Origin: Pseudopithomyces maydicus
Lineage: Eukaryota > Ascomycota > Dothideomycetes > Pleosporales > Didymosphaeriaceae
Direction: 5' to 3'
DNA length: 64,000 bases
Assembly: GCA_026873275.1 (NCBI GenBank)
Contig: JANTUC010000015.1
Span: 558,001 to 622,000 of the forward strand
Part shown: piece after piece, positions 22,812-34,397 of the stretch
How positions within the stretch are numbered: position 1 is the first letter of the stretch
Layout of the letters: each line of letters opens with the position of its first letter
Made by a program: the position numbers and the translations under genes
Notes under the pieces: generated by a model
Seen by the model: only the letters and a program-made list of their open reading frames with translations
The model's database searches: none
What the model was told of the DNA's origin: nothing

Positions 22812-24044
22812 TAGTGTAGGCATGTTGCTATTTTACGGCCGTTTCGCTGAGACGGACGCAATCACCGGCATGATTCCTCCGAAAAAGTATCCGGATACCG
22901 TTTTCGATGGTACACTACAGCGGCCATTTCGCATTTGTGGCATCTCTTCTTGACCTGGTAAAACTGTGGGGTGCGCGGTGAAGTAGGCAGGGCTGGATGC
23001 ATGCCTGCAGGGCGGTTGAGGGCGTACGTAGTCTCGGGCAGAACGGCGGAAGCAGGCCCCTTCGCAGTGTTTGTCCCTGCGCGTTTTTTTCTTCGCCGTG
23101 CATGCGCTGGTCGGGACAGGAACCATGTGTACCTGCGTGGAGATCACCACGTGCGTTGCCTCTTCCCGCTAGAAATTTGGAAGCCGTGCTAGAAGTTTTG
23201 GTGGAAGATAGGCAAAAAGCGTTACGCTAAGCAATAGTTTCAAGCCGGACCCCCTCCGAATTTGCACCGACACACTCCACACCCTTTTCGATCGCCGCCG
23301 CGCCCGAAGATCACCGTCAAGGTTCTCGGTAGACAGCTGTCGAGCGTGGGCCAGGGTCGAGCCACAGTGCTGCAGCTTATTTGCGTAGTCAGTCGCTGCC
23401 ACGCGTTTCAGCGCCTTACATACGAGATGCCCAGCCCGAGCTGATTCACCCAAGTCCGCCCAATAGCAATGCTTTCTGTCACCATGTTGCTTCCGCCGCC
23501 TCATAAGCACACCCACCATCCTAAATCATCTCCGCTCTCGCCAGAGGCCCTTCTTCCGCTCCAGTATGCAGGAACGGTATCACGGTGCGGGAGACGGATG
23601 TCAGCCTGCCACCCGCTCCCCGCGTGCTTGTCACGAAGATCCCACAAGGCACCATGTGGAGCGACTTCCTCCATACCTTAGTCGCATGCACCGTCACTGA
23701 AGAGATTTCGTACCCACGTCGACCTTTGCCGTAGTATAGACGCTTAGTATCAACCTCAAAGAATAGGCCGAACAAAGCCCAAAATTTTACTTGTTGGACC
23801 GCGTCCGGTCGACCTACCAGACGCGCCACCCTGATTCATCGGCCTGGTTCCGACGTACCTGCCTTGCGCTCCTCCAGTGAGAGTCCGACTTCACCCCGGA
23901 GATTGCCCTAGAGGCTCAGATGGTTCGTCCGGCTTGTCTCCATTGTCAGTGCGGCTTTGGTTCTGAGCAGGCTTTGTGCACCTTCTTTGTACTGGCGTGT
24001 CAATGCGATCTCGGCCTGATCTCACCTCGCCGTCGTGGAGCCAT

Positions 24045-24051
24045 GTATAAA
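24045..24051 (+). promoter_or_regulatory. TATA box of the 24.3-kb secreted-protein gene
   Basis: TATAAAG about 230 bases before the ATG, followed by a C/T-rich tract (24090-24200) of the type seen at strong fungal promoters. The TATA-like match and a long leader suggest a highly expressed gene. Confidence 0.5.
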
Positions 24052-24277
24052 GATGTTTCGTTTCCCCGTTCATCTGATTCTCCAGAGCAAAGCATCACAC
24101 TTCGTTTTCTTCACACTCCTTCATTACCAGTCATTCCTTGACTAACAGTCTTTTCTTGTCACTCCTTCGAGGCCATCTCCAGTTCTTTTTTACCACATCT
24201 TCTTCAAACCAGGAACAGCGTTCCCAAAAATCTATCGATACCCACTCTACACAAGATTTGATATCTTCACATTCAAA

Positions 24278-24916
24278 ATGCTTTCCAAGATCGCCGCTAC
24301 TCTTTCTTTGGCTTCGGCCGCCGTTGCCACCGGCATCTCCATCACTCCCCACGACGCCTACTCCTCCTCCATCGGTGTGCTAGGCTGCCTCATTGATGTA
24401 AACCGCGTTGCCTACTGGCCCATGCAGCCTGACTGCAACAACCTCTGCATGCGCGTCACTGCCAACGGACGCACAGTGAACCTGCTCCAGATCGATACCT
24501 CTGGCGGTGCTTTCGACATCAGCTACGACGCCTGGAACTACCTCAACACCGGTGCTGGTGCGACAGAGCAGCCCAGCATGGGCGGTGGTATCCCCGCTGA
24601 GTACGAAGTTGCCCCCATGTCCGAGTGCGCCGGTATCATCAAGACCCCCGATGGCAAGCTCCCCCTCATGGCTGCCAACTCGATCAACACCTACGTGAGC
24701 TGCCCTGCCGGCTCCTGGCTCCACGACAACTCCGCTCTGTACAACATCCAGACCTCTGGCTGCAAGTATGGTTACAATGAGGTCTGCTCGCTCGATCTCG
24801 CTGTCAGCAACCAGCCTTCCTGCCCCCACATGCTTGGTGCCATGAACCCCCTCACTGGCCTCGACGTCATGAACATTCAGTACGGCACTGGCGCTCTCGT
24901 CGCCTCGCCCATCTAA
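24278..24916 (+). CDS. Secreted protein, possibly double-psi beta-barrel (expansin-like) fold
   Basis: Intronless 212-residue protein with a clear signal peptide (MLSKIAATLSLASAAVATG) and no membrane segment afterwards. Eight cysteines are spread over the mature part, pairing plausibly in GCLID, PDCNNLCMRV, SECAG, VSCPAG, SGCKYG, EVCSLD and PSCPHM contexts. The segment LLQIDTSGGAFDISYDAWNY resembles the conserved region of rare-lipoprotein-A/expansin-type barrels (an aspartate followed by a small-residue run and an aromatic-rich helix), but this is a weak match and no catalytic function is claimed. A TATA box, C/T-rich leader and biased codon use (many C-ending codons) suggest strong expression. 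It may act in the cell wall or outside the cell. Confidence 0.75.
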   Translation: MLSKIAATLSLASAAVATGISITPHDAYSSSIGVLGCLIDVNRVAYWPMQPDCNNLCMRVTANGRTVNLLQIDTSGGAFDISYDAWNYLNTGAGATEQPSMGGGIPAEYEVAPMSECAGIIKTPDGKLPLMAANSINTYVSCPAGSWLHDNSALYNIQTSGCKYGYNEVCSLDLAVSNQPSCPHMLGAMNPLTGLDVMNIQYGTGALVASPI

Positions 24917-26389
24917 GCCTTTCATGATCTGTCACTCACCAAGCATGCATCCCTACGGAGTTGGACCTGGAGTTTAACGTTTGCATCATTTCTCATTCTC
25001 TTCTTGTTGTAGATATGGATATCCAGTGCGCCATGGCCTTTGCGCACATATATACCTCAAGCTTCAATACATTTGATCATTATGCCTACAAGTTCTTTCA
25101 CTACATGCTTCGTCCCATGTGATGCTCGGCATTTCGTTGTTCACAGGTGGGCTGAGTAGCTCTTTCGGAAATTAGCCTCGCCTACAATATACAAACTCTT
25201 GCCTATAACGCAAGGCAAACCTTAGCTGAAGGCTCATTGCGATGGATAAGAGTCCGTTGAGGAATGTAACAAAGCACAGACCTACCTTATACAGTTAGCG
25301 CTGCCACCTGTAGTTTAGCGCCATGTCGAGTCCGACGGCACTTGGGCTGTCCTCCGACGAAGGAAGCTCTGAATGTCCGAGTGTGGATCAAGCACAGCCT
25401 TTGTTCTCTGCTCTTTGTTTCCTGCTTACCATAATGAATAGACAAATGTTTCAGGATCCGAGACTATTTGTGGGACCCCCCAAACTGTGGGAACTTTACG
25501 CGGTGGTGAACGCTATGTTTGAATTACAAATTTAGACGCACACTTAGGTGAGGCTACAGCAACCGTCGAACCCCAGCCATCGCACGGGCGCATCGGCGAA
25601 GGTTTCAACTAACGTTGGAGTTCCTGTTCCTGATCCATTTCACGACTGTTGTCGGGGTTTACTCCCGGGAATCCTATTGGTGATTGGACTTAATCATTGG
25701 TTCTTTACTGTACAACAAACAAATCTGGTGCGAATATTCGTACAACTAATGCCAGAGGCGTTGCGATGTAGTATCGGGATTCATGCGGTGCGCTGATCTC
25801 TTGATTGTTGGGGTTTATCTCTGTACTACCAGATCTAGCGAACGTGTGTTAATGGTTCGTTGCTGTTGAACTAATTGGCTCTTTCGCTAGATAATTCCCG
25901 ATTGGGGCTCGTATCCAACCCAAGAATTCCTATAGATGCACATATACGATGTTGCGTTGTATACCGAACTCGTATGGACTAGAATCAAACACCAATGTAG
26001 AAAGTGACAGAAATACATTGTACACAATGCTCGTGTTGGTGCTTTCGAAGGTCGGGGTGTGCAAGATAGGCACCGGGGAATGAAAAATGGTACAGCATGA
26101 TAGGTCCCAGGTGTGTATCTTTAATCTAAACAAGCGAGAATGTGCATCGTATGGTCATAACGTGGAGGATGCAACGTTGTCATGGGAAAGTGGAACATGG
26201 AAGAACTGTCTGACGGGAATGTAGATATTCATCGAAGCACATATAAAAAGCGCTGTTATGTAGATTGAATTGAGCTATCAAACAGAACAGACTTTTACAA
26301 GCTTCTATATCTACTCAGTTGCTCACTATCCAGTGATCTCTACTCTTTTCGAACTTGAGACCATCTCAATCGATCAAGACAAAGCAAAA
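24917..26389. other. Intergenic, 3' flank and promoter of the small cysteine-rich gene
   Basis: No credible gene. Short frames of 60-80 codons have no recognisable features. A TATA box (ATATAAAAAG at 26241) lies 140 bases before the next start codon. Confidence 0.5.
26241..26250 (+). promoter_or_regulatory. TATA box of the small cysteine-rich gene
   Basis: ATATAAAAAG, a strong TATA match about 140 bases upstream of the ATG at 26390. Confidence 0.55.
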
Positions 26390-26629
26390 ATGCTCTTCTT
26401 CAACACCCTTTCCGCCGCCATACTCATGGCCTTCAGCACTGTCGCCGTGGCCCTCCCTGCCGCTGACCCCGTCACCCCCGCCACTACCACTCTGAAGAAT
26501 ATCGAAGTTCAAATCACCAGGCCTCTTATGGCTCGTCAGTCTGGCGGATCTCTCTGTTGCCAATCCTGTGGCGGCAGTGGCTGTGGGTTTGGTGGAACTT
26601 GCACATGCACCGGTTGCCACATCTGCTGA
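26390..26629 (+). CDS. Small secreted cysteine-rich protein (effector or antimicrobial candidate)
   Basis: A 79-residue protein with a signal peptide (LSAAILMAFSTVAVALPAAD), a short propeptide-like spacer ending PLMARQSGGS, and a mature C-terminal domain of about 25 residues holding eight cysteines in a dense, glycine-rich array (CCQSCGGSGCGFGGTCTC and GCHIC). The spacing recalls knottin-like or defensin-like peptides, but I recognise no named family. The ATG at 26390 is preferred over an upstream in-frame non-ATG extension because the signal peptide starts there. The upstream TATA box supports transcription. Whether it is a plant-directed effector, an antimicrobial or a surface peptide cannot be read from the sequence. 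Confidence 0.75.
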   Translation: MLFFNTLSAAILMAFSTVAVALPAADPVTPATTTLKNIEVQITRPLMARQSGGSLCCQSCGGSGCGFGGTCTCTGCHIC

Positions 26630-27892
26630 GCAATATAATCGGTTTGGGCCTCGTATCTTGCTTCTGGAGATGTGTGAAAGGGAAGGAGTCATGGAGGAAG
26701 AAAGAAGCCGATGGCAGCTGGGAATGGTCATGGACGTGTAAACATCCAGTTCACTTACGGAATCTATGTCTACATTAGCAGGCTGGTACAAATGGATTGA
26801 GGTCTTAAATATCATCACCTCAACTACCATGTGATTCGTCTGCCTATATGCTTTATCCATACGTGAATCAACAATATCTGCTGGATCCCATGAGAAAACG
26901 TCTACGCTGTTTGAATGCGGGGTCAGCGCACACCGGCAGGCATTCGACAATATAGATAGTTCCTGCCTATTACATCCATCTCACTCTCTCGTGCGTCGTT
27001 ATGTTACAAATGTATGAGGACTCGTCTCCATAGTGCACAGCCAGGGTGTTTTTACACAGCCGTTAGTAGCATTCACCCTGAATCGTATTCAATAGATAAT
27101 CAGGTTATGGTTCTAACGGTACTAGCATCTTATTTCTCTTTGACTGTGCTTATAGACTATCGCACAGCAAAACAGGCTACACGCAGATGATATTGATCTG
27201 TACCATGTTGAGTTTTTGAGGAGTGGATTGAGAATGTGATGAATAATGATAACCTATGATGCAACACGGAATATGGGTATAAATATCACTTTCGGCTTTC
27301 ATACTGGTCGAACGGGAGAAGAGAGCTGCGTTATACTTTATGTGGAAATGAGAAATAGATGATTTCCGGACGTAGGAGTAAAGGGCATTGTGCGGATAAG
27401 GCTGCATGTGTGAGAAAGGGTTCTGAGCAGGACACGGCAAAGTGATGAGTACCGTACTGACAGAAGCCATCAACGGGTCGAATGCACGCTATATCGGGAT
27501 GTGCGAAGTGACACGTTGATGCTATCTTCAGGACTGCCTCTCGAAGTACATGTGGCGTGATCCGAACTAATTTGCCACCCAAAGCTATCATTAGAGGCAG
27601 CGGAGGTCATCAGTACAAAGCCACACAGCATGGCGATTCCCCGTGGTAGGCGATCAATATATTCATATTGTTGCGACTAAAGCCTGGGCTAGAGTACGCG
27701 CATCTGCCTCGTAGACATGTCCCATCTATTCATCGGAAGAAGACCACTTGTCCATAACAACGCCGTACTCCATCCCAATGCGGCGATCCATCGCGATGCC
27801 TTGCCCTCTCCCGTCATGATTGATCGTGGTGTCTTAGCGTTCGACGTGTCGTTCGATATTACTCGTTACGAAGGCGGTGTTGGCTCGGCCGT
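26630..27892. other. Intergenic, no gene recognised
   Basis: About 1.26 kb of mixed composition. The 194-codon minus-strand frame at 26366-26950 runs antisense to the small secreted gene and has no family resemblance. Nothing else is supported. Confidence 0.5.
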
Positions 27893-28188
27893 CTAAGATC
27901 CGGGGTTGGGGTTCATCTGGTGGTCATCAGCGCCCGCACGACATGCATGCCCGATGCGATGGTCATACCTTGCGCTTGCCACCGGTCATGGTAACGTTGA
28001 CGAAGCGGCGGGTGTATGTGAGCCTCTTCTTGGCGCGGCCCTTGGGCGTCTTCTTCTTCTCCTGAGGTTCGACCTGGCATTTCGGTTAGTCGTGGCCGGC
28101 GGGCGTGGAAATGCGGCGTGGAGCGTACCTTGGGAGTCTGCGACTTGACCTTTCCGGCACGAGCGAGGGATCCGTGAACTTTACCCAT
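27893..28188 (-). CDS. RPS30: 40S ribosomal protein eS30
   Basis: Small-subunit ribosomal protein of 62 residues. Three exons splice exactly: 28129-28188 (MGKVHGSLARAGKVKSQTPK), 27969-28073 (35 codons, beginning VEPQEKKKTPKGRAKKR and containing YTRRFVNVTMTGGKRK), and 27893-27916 (MNPNPGS and stop). Introns are 55 and 52 bases with GTACGC/GTATGA donors and CAG acceptors. The protein is the plain eS30 without the ubiquitin-like FUBI fusion found in animals, as in other fungi. Divergent from the LRR-like gene across about 440 bases. Each frame looked at alone hides this gene, so a single-frame ORF scan would miss it. Confidence 0.97.
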
Positions 28189-28629
28189 GATTGCGGTGTG
28201 GTTGGAGATTTGCTGTCCTGCTGGGGTGGAAGGCAACGGGCGGGTGGTGGATTCTCGGTGCGGTCTCGCTTGTCGGGCTAAGGTTTTGCCGGTCGCGTTT
28301 GCCCCTCAGTGACGCTTGGGAACTGGAAGCGGCGGTCGATGGGGTATGGCGAGCGGGCGCGCAGGAGTCGCTTCAAATATTCTCTTGGTAAAATGCGATA
28401 ACTCTCCAGTCATACGTTTAGTTGCTTGATCCAGTCATTTCGACTCACATATCCGGTCGCTGTGTGGCTGCCCCCTTTGACTCATTCGTCTGACTTCCCA
28501 ACGTTGACTCTGGAATCGTCGCACTCGCCACCAAACGTAGCCCTGCCTTAGCTATCCTTTCCCGTTCAATAGTGCAAAGGACCGCTGGGCTTTCTTCTCC
28601 CTTCCGTCTGTTCGTTGCGCTCCTAGGTC
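28189..28629. promoter_or_regulatory. Divergent promoter region, RPS30 and LRR-like genes
   Basis: About 440 bases between the two outward-facing starts, ending in a C/T-rich stretch before the plus-strand ATG. No other gene is visible. Confidence 0.55.
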
Positions 28630-30471
28630 ATGCCCAAGAAGCACCAACCAAACTACGCGTCCATCAAGCCTAGAAGCACCAATCCCCCAACGTTGCAAAG
28701 CTCCCGCGACGCATCATCTTCCTCCACGCCACCACCGCAAACTATAAACGATCGCATACAGCAGTTACGTCGTGAGCAGGCTCCACGCGCGACTGCAGAA
28801 CGCAGAGATGAAATCACAGAAGTGGTCAGTCACCGCACTGTCCCGCCGCACCTGAGGCGAATACTGCACATGGCCGAAGTTGACGCACCGAAACCAAAGC
28901 CAGGCACACGGCGAACTACTCAAGGTCGGAGATTACCTCCAGGCCCCGCTGCACCATCTAGCTGGTTGGGCAGGAGCAGGTGGACACCTGACTATATGAA
29001 AAAGTCAAAGGCATATGGAGATCATGGCACTGGTGTAGGCAGGTTCTGCAAGCTTGCACGGGCCTACGATGAGGAATTCACGGTATGTAATGACATGAGA
29101 ATCGAAGAGCACGCTGCCGACAGGTGTGATATGGATCATGCCTTCATGCTCTCCACAAAGTAGAATCCATACAGGCGCGTGCTAGTCCTAATCATGCGAG
29201 GCACTGATGGGATACAACACCCATTTTGCTCAATGCTGCGGGCGAGCGAAGATTTGCAAGTTCATGTCTGACTTGAACAGCGTCTACCACATCCGAGGAG
29301 TCTGATTCACCAATGTCTTCGAACATTCGCATTGCATTGGGAAGAAATCTCCATTTATGAACAACACTACCTTTCCGCACTGCCGGTAGCACTCAAAGAA
29401 GCCATGCTTAGCTATCTTTCGCTTTACGGCGAGCAGTCATGCATGGATTTCAAATCCTTCAAGATTCTCTTCCAAGGCGATCAAGAAGTGGACGGTGCGA
29501 CAGGGTCAGATGAGGTGAGATTTCTGGATCTCACAGCATTGCTGGGCGAGGGGTATACGTTGAAGGACTTGGAAAAGTCGCTCCAGCGATCTGGTCTTGG
29601 TACTGGTCTGATAAATGGTGTCGCTACCCTTTCGGTATCCAGTTCAAAGAAACACGACCAGGCAGCCGTGGAAGTAGCCGACTCATGGGAAGACGAAGCG
29701 GACGACAGTGCAACGCCCGTCTTGCCCGCGACACTCACTGTGCCAATCTTCCCAAACCTCACTCACCTCTCCCTCGCGCATCCCGGAACCGCCGCATCGT
29801 GGACCGACCTTCTTTCCCTCTCGGCGCATCTCAAGACTCTTACTCACCTCTCGCTGGCCTACTGGCCGCGTCCTAGTACGACACCCAATGCGGCGACAAC
29901 TTCCATGGTGGCGCGCCACGCGACCGTTTCCCTCGGTGGTACACGGTACTACTCTGACTTGGACGATGATTGGCATGAGGCCACGAACATCCTGCGGCGC
30001 CTATCACTCAACACCTACTGCCTCAAGTGGCTCGATCTCGAAGGTTGCACCTGGCTCCAGGCCCTTACATGGGATCTCCCTTCCAACGCTCCACCCCATA
30101 TGTCCAATGCGGTCATGTCAGGCAACGACGAATGGGTGCGTCCGTCGTCGTCGCCAGGACCAGATTGGAATGCAGCGTGGCGCCAGATTGAGTACATCAA
30201 CATGTTTCAAGGATGGATCCCATCAGACACGAAGAGTCTGCAGAACATGCCTGCCGGGGTAGTGCCCGCGCAGTTGATGCGATGGCTGAGAGAGCATGGA
30301 AAGAAAGAGGAGGTCAAGGCATTACTGTCAAATGAAGGTGCACGTAACGCGGTGGATTGGGTGGAAAAGGAGAAGGTTGCAAAGAGCGTAGGATTTGCGA
30401 TTCAGAGCTTGAGGAAAGTGGGTGGAGGAAAGTATTGTCGAATAGATCATGGATGGGGCGGAGAAGTGTAG
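28630..30471 (+). CDS. Leucine-rich-repeat-like conserved fungal protein
   Basis: Likely exons 28630-29082 and 29281-30471, joined in phase 0 (donor GTATGT, acceptor AACAG), giving about 547 residues. N-terminal part: MPKKHQPNYASIKPRSTNPP, a Ser/Pro-rich linker, DRIQQLRREQ, HLRRILHM and RRLPPGPAAPSSWLG. After the intron: RSLIHQCLRTFALHWEEI, then YEQHYLSALPVALKEAMLSYL, the most conserved part of a family found across Pezizomycotina and usually named leucine-rich-repeat protein. Irregular repeats follow (EVRFLDLTALLGEGYTLKDL, FPNLTHLSLAHPG, LKTLTHLSLAYWP, CLKWLDLEGCTWLQAL). The C-terminus is FAIQSLRKVGGGKYCRIDHG. The 198-base intron is longer than others here, so a small extra exon inside it is possible. 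Cellular role unknown. Confidence 0.8.
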
Positions 30472-33177
30472 GAGTCGAGCGGCTTACAGGCATCGTGGTT
30501 GCATATGATGTAAACGAGTAATGTGCATGTGGGAAGATTTTCAGCCTCGTGTACATTCAGCTGATGGCGATAGAGCATGGGACGCAGATTCTGGCATATG
30601 CTCGTGCGGCCAAGGTGGAGAAGGATTCATTAGAGAATCTATCTAGTTCAGGGAGCAATGGCCCAGTGTACCGATTCTATCAAAAACATCCTCTTTTGTC
30701 CAGCTGGACCGTGCGCCACGAAATGTAGGTAGGTAAGAGTAGGTCCATGCGGCCCGAGACATGCCGGATATGTTGTTGCTAAGCATTTCTCAGATAGGAT
30801 GTCAGCATTCAATTCCCCGTATTATTTTCAACGTAAGCCGCACGTTAGCAGCCACCGTAGCAGAGCGATGGCTTGTTGAGGATTATGCTGTGAAGAGCCG
30901 TAGCGGAATTAGATTAAAGCATGAGATTGAGGCGCAACTGCACGGCGCATTAACAGTACCATGGCACTATATTGACCGAGCCGAGAAGGGCTAGCAGATT
31001 GTAAAGGACCGGCGTTGCGAATAATTTTCATGAAGCTTTGGCACGGTACGATAGACCGTTCGGCGCCAGTGGTGATATATTTGCAAAGCTTTGTCCTACA
31101 TAGATTGAGGAGGGGTCATGCTCGAGAGGGCATGCGAATCCTTGTGACTCGCGGGCAGCGAATGAAAAGGTCTAGACAGCTGAAGGTGCCATGGCGCGGG
31201 CCCGTTGTGATTCTGTAATGGTGTCAGAGACGGTGTCAACGTACGCCACTACGATCATGACAAGCACGCCAGGTCGAACGGTACCGCTCGACTGTGATAC
31301 ACAACGGTGTTTCGCGGAGGCTCGGTCGAGTGTTACACGCAGATGCTGCTATTAGCCGTTGCTGTTGGTAGGACCAGCATGGCCGTTTATGTGTAACTTG
31401 AAACCCTTCCTCAGTAGAAGCCGAGCCTGGGAACTTGCAGCAGCTGCATGGTGCACTGAAACGGGAAACGAAAAGAAGGTTAGAAGAAGAATTGGGCGGA
31501 GCTAAGGGATTTTAGTGTCGGACGACAGTGATGGATTTGTGAGACATGGGCTGCAAAGCTGAGGACCCCGAGTTTTTGGGAGGTTTGGAACGTGGTCTGG
31601 AGTGTTCGCGGAGGCCGGCCGTGCGCTTGCAGCCTCAAGTTTTTGAAACGGCGGTTCTGCGTAGGCGGAGGTTTGTGTTGATGGATGGGGGGTAGTGTGA
31701 ACACGTCACGAGTTTCCAGAGAGGGCGACTTGGGCGAGGGTTGAGCGGAGGCGCCAGATGTGGAAGGACGGCGGTCGGCTTCATGAGTACATTAGAGTGG
31801 ATGGATGGTAGCGCGGGATGGGTGCATTGTCTCCTGCTGAACGAGGCGCTAGGGTAAACGGGCCATGTGCTCGATATCATCAATATGCACGCTGGGTGCG
31901 AGATAAGAAGAGGAGTTTCCGAGATCGACATGGTGTTTGCATTGATAGCGGTGCCGGAGCCTCCACAGCCGAAGGCATTGCGTGGGTGAGAGTACGGGCG
32001 AGGGAGGCTCAGTGTCGGGACAGGTTGGCGCGGCGGTGGGTCATGACGACGACTGGAACGAAAGTCCACCAGTCGCGGCAGTAGTGTATCCAAGTGCGTC
32101 TAACAGCGGCCTCGTGTAGACTACCATGCCATACCATGCCATACCATACCATACAGCAGGTACAGTAGTCTATGTACGGCCAAGCCCCACGTGAGCGGCA
32201 TGGTCTAAAAATTGCGCCATGCGCAGCCGGATGCGACTCCAAGTACGGTACACGATGGGTTGCGGGCTCGCTTTGTTTCAGCCTGCCGCCGCAAGTGCAG
32301 CCATGTGAAGAGGCAGCCAGGGAGCGACAGGCGTGACATAAGCCGGGCACGCACAAAGGGGCAATGGGTTGCGGTGCGAAGGGGGATGACGCTGGCCCAG
32401 ATTGCGGTGCAGTCGAATCAGGGCAGCGGATGGGGCAGCGGGTATGCGGCATGGTGGGTGTGTGTCAGTGGCAGTGGTGGCAGTGGTGGCAGTCAGTGGG
32501 TGCCAGTAATGAGGGCAGTGAGCAAACGCGTGGCCCTCCTCCAGCTGCGGGTTCGGGGGCTGCCCTGGGCGGCGCTGAGAGGGCAGCGTGGGCGCTGCTT
32601 GGGGGGCATTGCAGCCGCTGCGGGCGAATCGAGTGCGGATAGCCAGCACCATTGCGCGGCTGCTCCACCACGGCTGTCGCATCGAAACTGCGATCTTCAC
32701 CCCCAACAGCCAGACCGAGCACGGCGCCGCTTCGGTGCCAGTGCGCGTGCGTCCGCCCAGGCACAGGGCCTGCTGTCGGTGCATCATCGCCGCCATCGAT
32801 CAACGGCAAAGCTTAGCGTACGCTGAAACCTGTCCCCCATGCCATCCACGAGCCTGCCAGCCCGTCGCCGTCTCCGCCCAACAAAAGGCCGCCTCTGTCG
32901 CCTCGTCGTCCCAGAAACATATCCTTTCCTCCCCTTCCTCGCGCCCTCGCCTGCCCGCCGCCTCCCTTGCGCCCTTGGCGTGTGTTCCCGATAACGTGGT
33001 CTGGCCAGCATACGACCGCCCCCGACTCGCGCGAATTACGATTACGGCAGCGCAGGGGCCTGTACGAACAATAATCTGCATCTGCAGCCCAGGCCGCAAA
33101 CAATCTTATACCACCTTATCTCTCCCACGCCCGCCGCGCCTGTCACCCCAGCGCCCCTCTGGCCACCCGCGGCCACC
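30472..33177. other. 2.7-kb intergenic region; GC-rich leader of the OCH1-like gene
   Basis: No gene supported. The left part is mixed sequence. From about 32200 the DNA becomes GC-rich, with a tandem ACCATGCCAT-type repeat at about 32122-32155 and a GTGGCAGTG-rich stretch near 32465-32500. The last few hundred bases are C-rich and end in the strong Kozak context GCCACCATG at 33172-33180. Long overlapping frames here (for example 250 codons at 32588-33340) have low-complexity translations and overlap the real gene in another frame. Confidence 0.5.
32122..32155. repeat. Short tandem repeat of CCATACCATG-like units
   Basis: About three and a half imperfect copies of a 10-base unit, then shorter CCATA units. 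Non-coding, upstream of the OCH1-like gene. Confidence 0.7.
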
Positions 33178-34397
33178 ATGCTCTCCTTCAAGAAGGCCCT
33201 CGTGCTGTCGCTCGCATGCCTCACCCTGTTCTTCCTGTTCAAGACCACCCACTCGTCCCAGCAGCCCGCCATCTACAAGAATGCCAACGACATGCCCAAG
33301 CCCGCCTCCATGCAGCCGAAGCCGAAGCCGCAGGAGGTGAAGAAGAAGGCGGACAAGGCCTTCGACGGCCCCAGCGTGCCCAAGAAGCAGCGCGCCCAGA
33401 TCCCCTTGGACGAGCTGCACAAGAAGCCCCTGCGCAAGCAGCTCGAGTACCAGTTTCCCTACGACATCGACGCAAAGTTCCCCGCCTACATCTGGCAGAC
33501 GTGGAAGACCACACCCGCCCAGGGCCAGTTCCCTGAGGAATTCCGCGAGGCTGAGGCCAGCTGGACAGTCAACCACCCAACCTTCGTGCACGAGGTCATT
33601 ACCGACGACGTCGCTGTGCACTTCATCAGGCACCTCTACGCCGCCGTCCCCCAGGTCCTCGAGGCCTACAATGCTCTGCCCGTCCCCGTCCTCAAGGCCG
33701 ACTTCTTCCGCTACCTCATCCTCCTTGCCCGAGGCGGCATCTACTCCGACATTGACACACACTCGCTGAAGAGCGCCGCCGATTGGATTCCTTCGGATGT
33801 GCCCAGCGACTCATACGGCATGGTCATTGGCATCGAGGCTGATCCGGATCGCCCGGATTGGGCTGACTGGTACGCGCGTCGCATCCAGTTCTGCCAGTGG
33901 ACCATCCAGTCTAAGCCCGGACACCCCATCCTCGTTGACGTGGTCGCCAACATCACTCAGGAGACCCTGAAGCGCAAGGCTGAGGGCAAGCTCACCAAGG
34001 ACCACAAGGGCATAATCGAGTTCACTGGGCCCGGGCTGTGGACCGATAGCATTTTCTCCTTCTTCAACGATCCTGCCTATTTCGACATGAGCACCAGCAG
34101 TGGCAACATCACTTTTGCCCACTTCACGGGCATGAAGCAACCTAAGAAGGTTGGCGATGTTATCATCCTGCCCATTACGAGCTTCAGCCCGGGCATCAAG
34201 ACAATGGGCGCTGGCGAGGAAGATGACCCTATGGCTTTTGTGAAGCATCAGTTCGAAGGTACGTGGTATCCGTGACTCTACACATCACTTCGTCACACCA
34301 AATATGCCCCGCCATTGCACTCCACAAGCATACTGACTGTTGCACAGGCACCTGGAAACCCGAGAGCGAGCGTCATATTGGCAAGATCTTCAACTGA
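33178..34397 (+). CDS. OCH1: Initiation-specific alpha-1,6-mannosyltransferase, Och1-like (GT32)
   Basis: Type II Golgi membrane enzyme that adds the first alpha-1,6-mannose to N-linked core glycans. Exons are 33178-34258 and 34348-34397 (376 residues). A short cytosolic tail and signal anchor (LVLSLACLTLFFLFKT, residues 9-24) precede a Lys/Pro-rich stem. The catalytic region has FPAYIWQTWKTTP, FVHEVITDDVAVHFI, KADFFRYLILLARGG and the metal-binding D191-I-D193 in IYSDIDTHSL, followed by GIEADPDRPDWADWYARR and FTGPGLWTD. The last exon encodes only TWKPESERHIGKIFN; without splicing the frame would end prematurely as TWYP. The perfect Kozak context at the start supports the chosen ATG. Confidence 0.93.

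Larger units (their letters stand above)
21478..24277. other. 2.8-kb intergenic region with possible small gene remnant
   Basis: No sure gene. On the minus strand between about 21659 and 22149, three blocks can be joined in phase 0 by introns with good donors (GTAAAAG, GTAAGT) and CAG acceptors, ending QLPETGPSLVILYATFC, but no in-frame ATG begins the chain. Elsewhere there is a 16-T run near 22499-22514 and a perfect inverted repeat at 22793-22811. The right part (about 24045-24277) is the promoter and pyrimidine-rich leader of the next gene, with TATAAAG at 24045. Confidence 0.45.
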
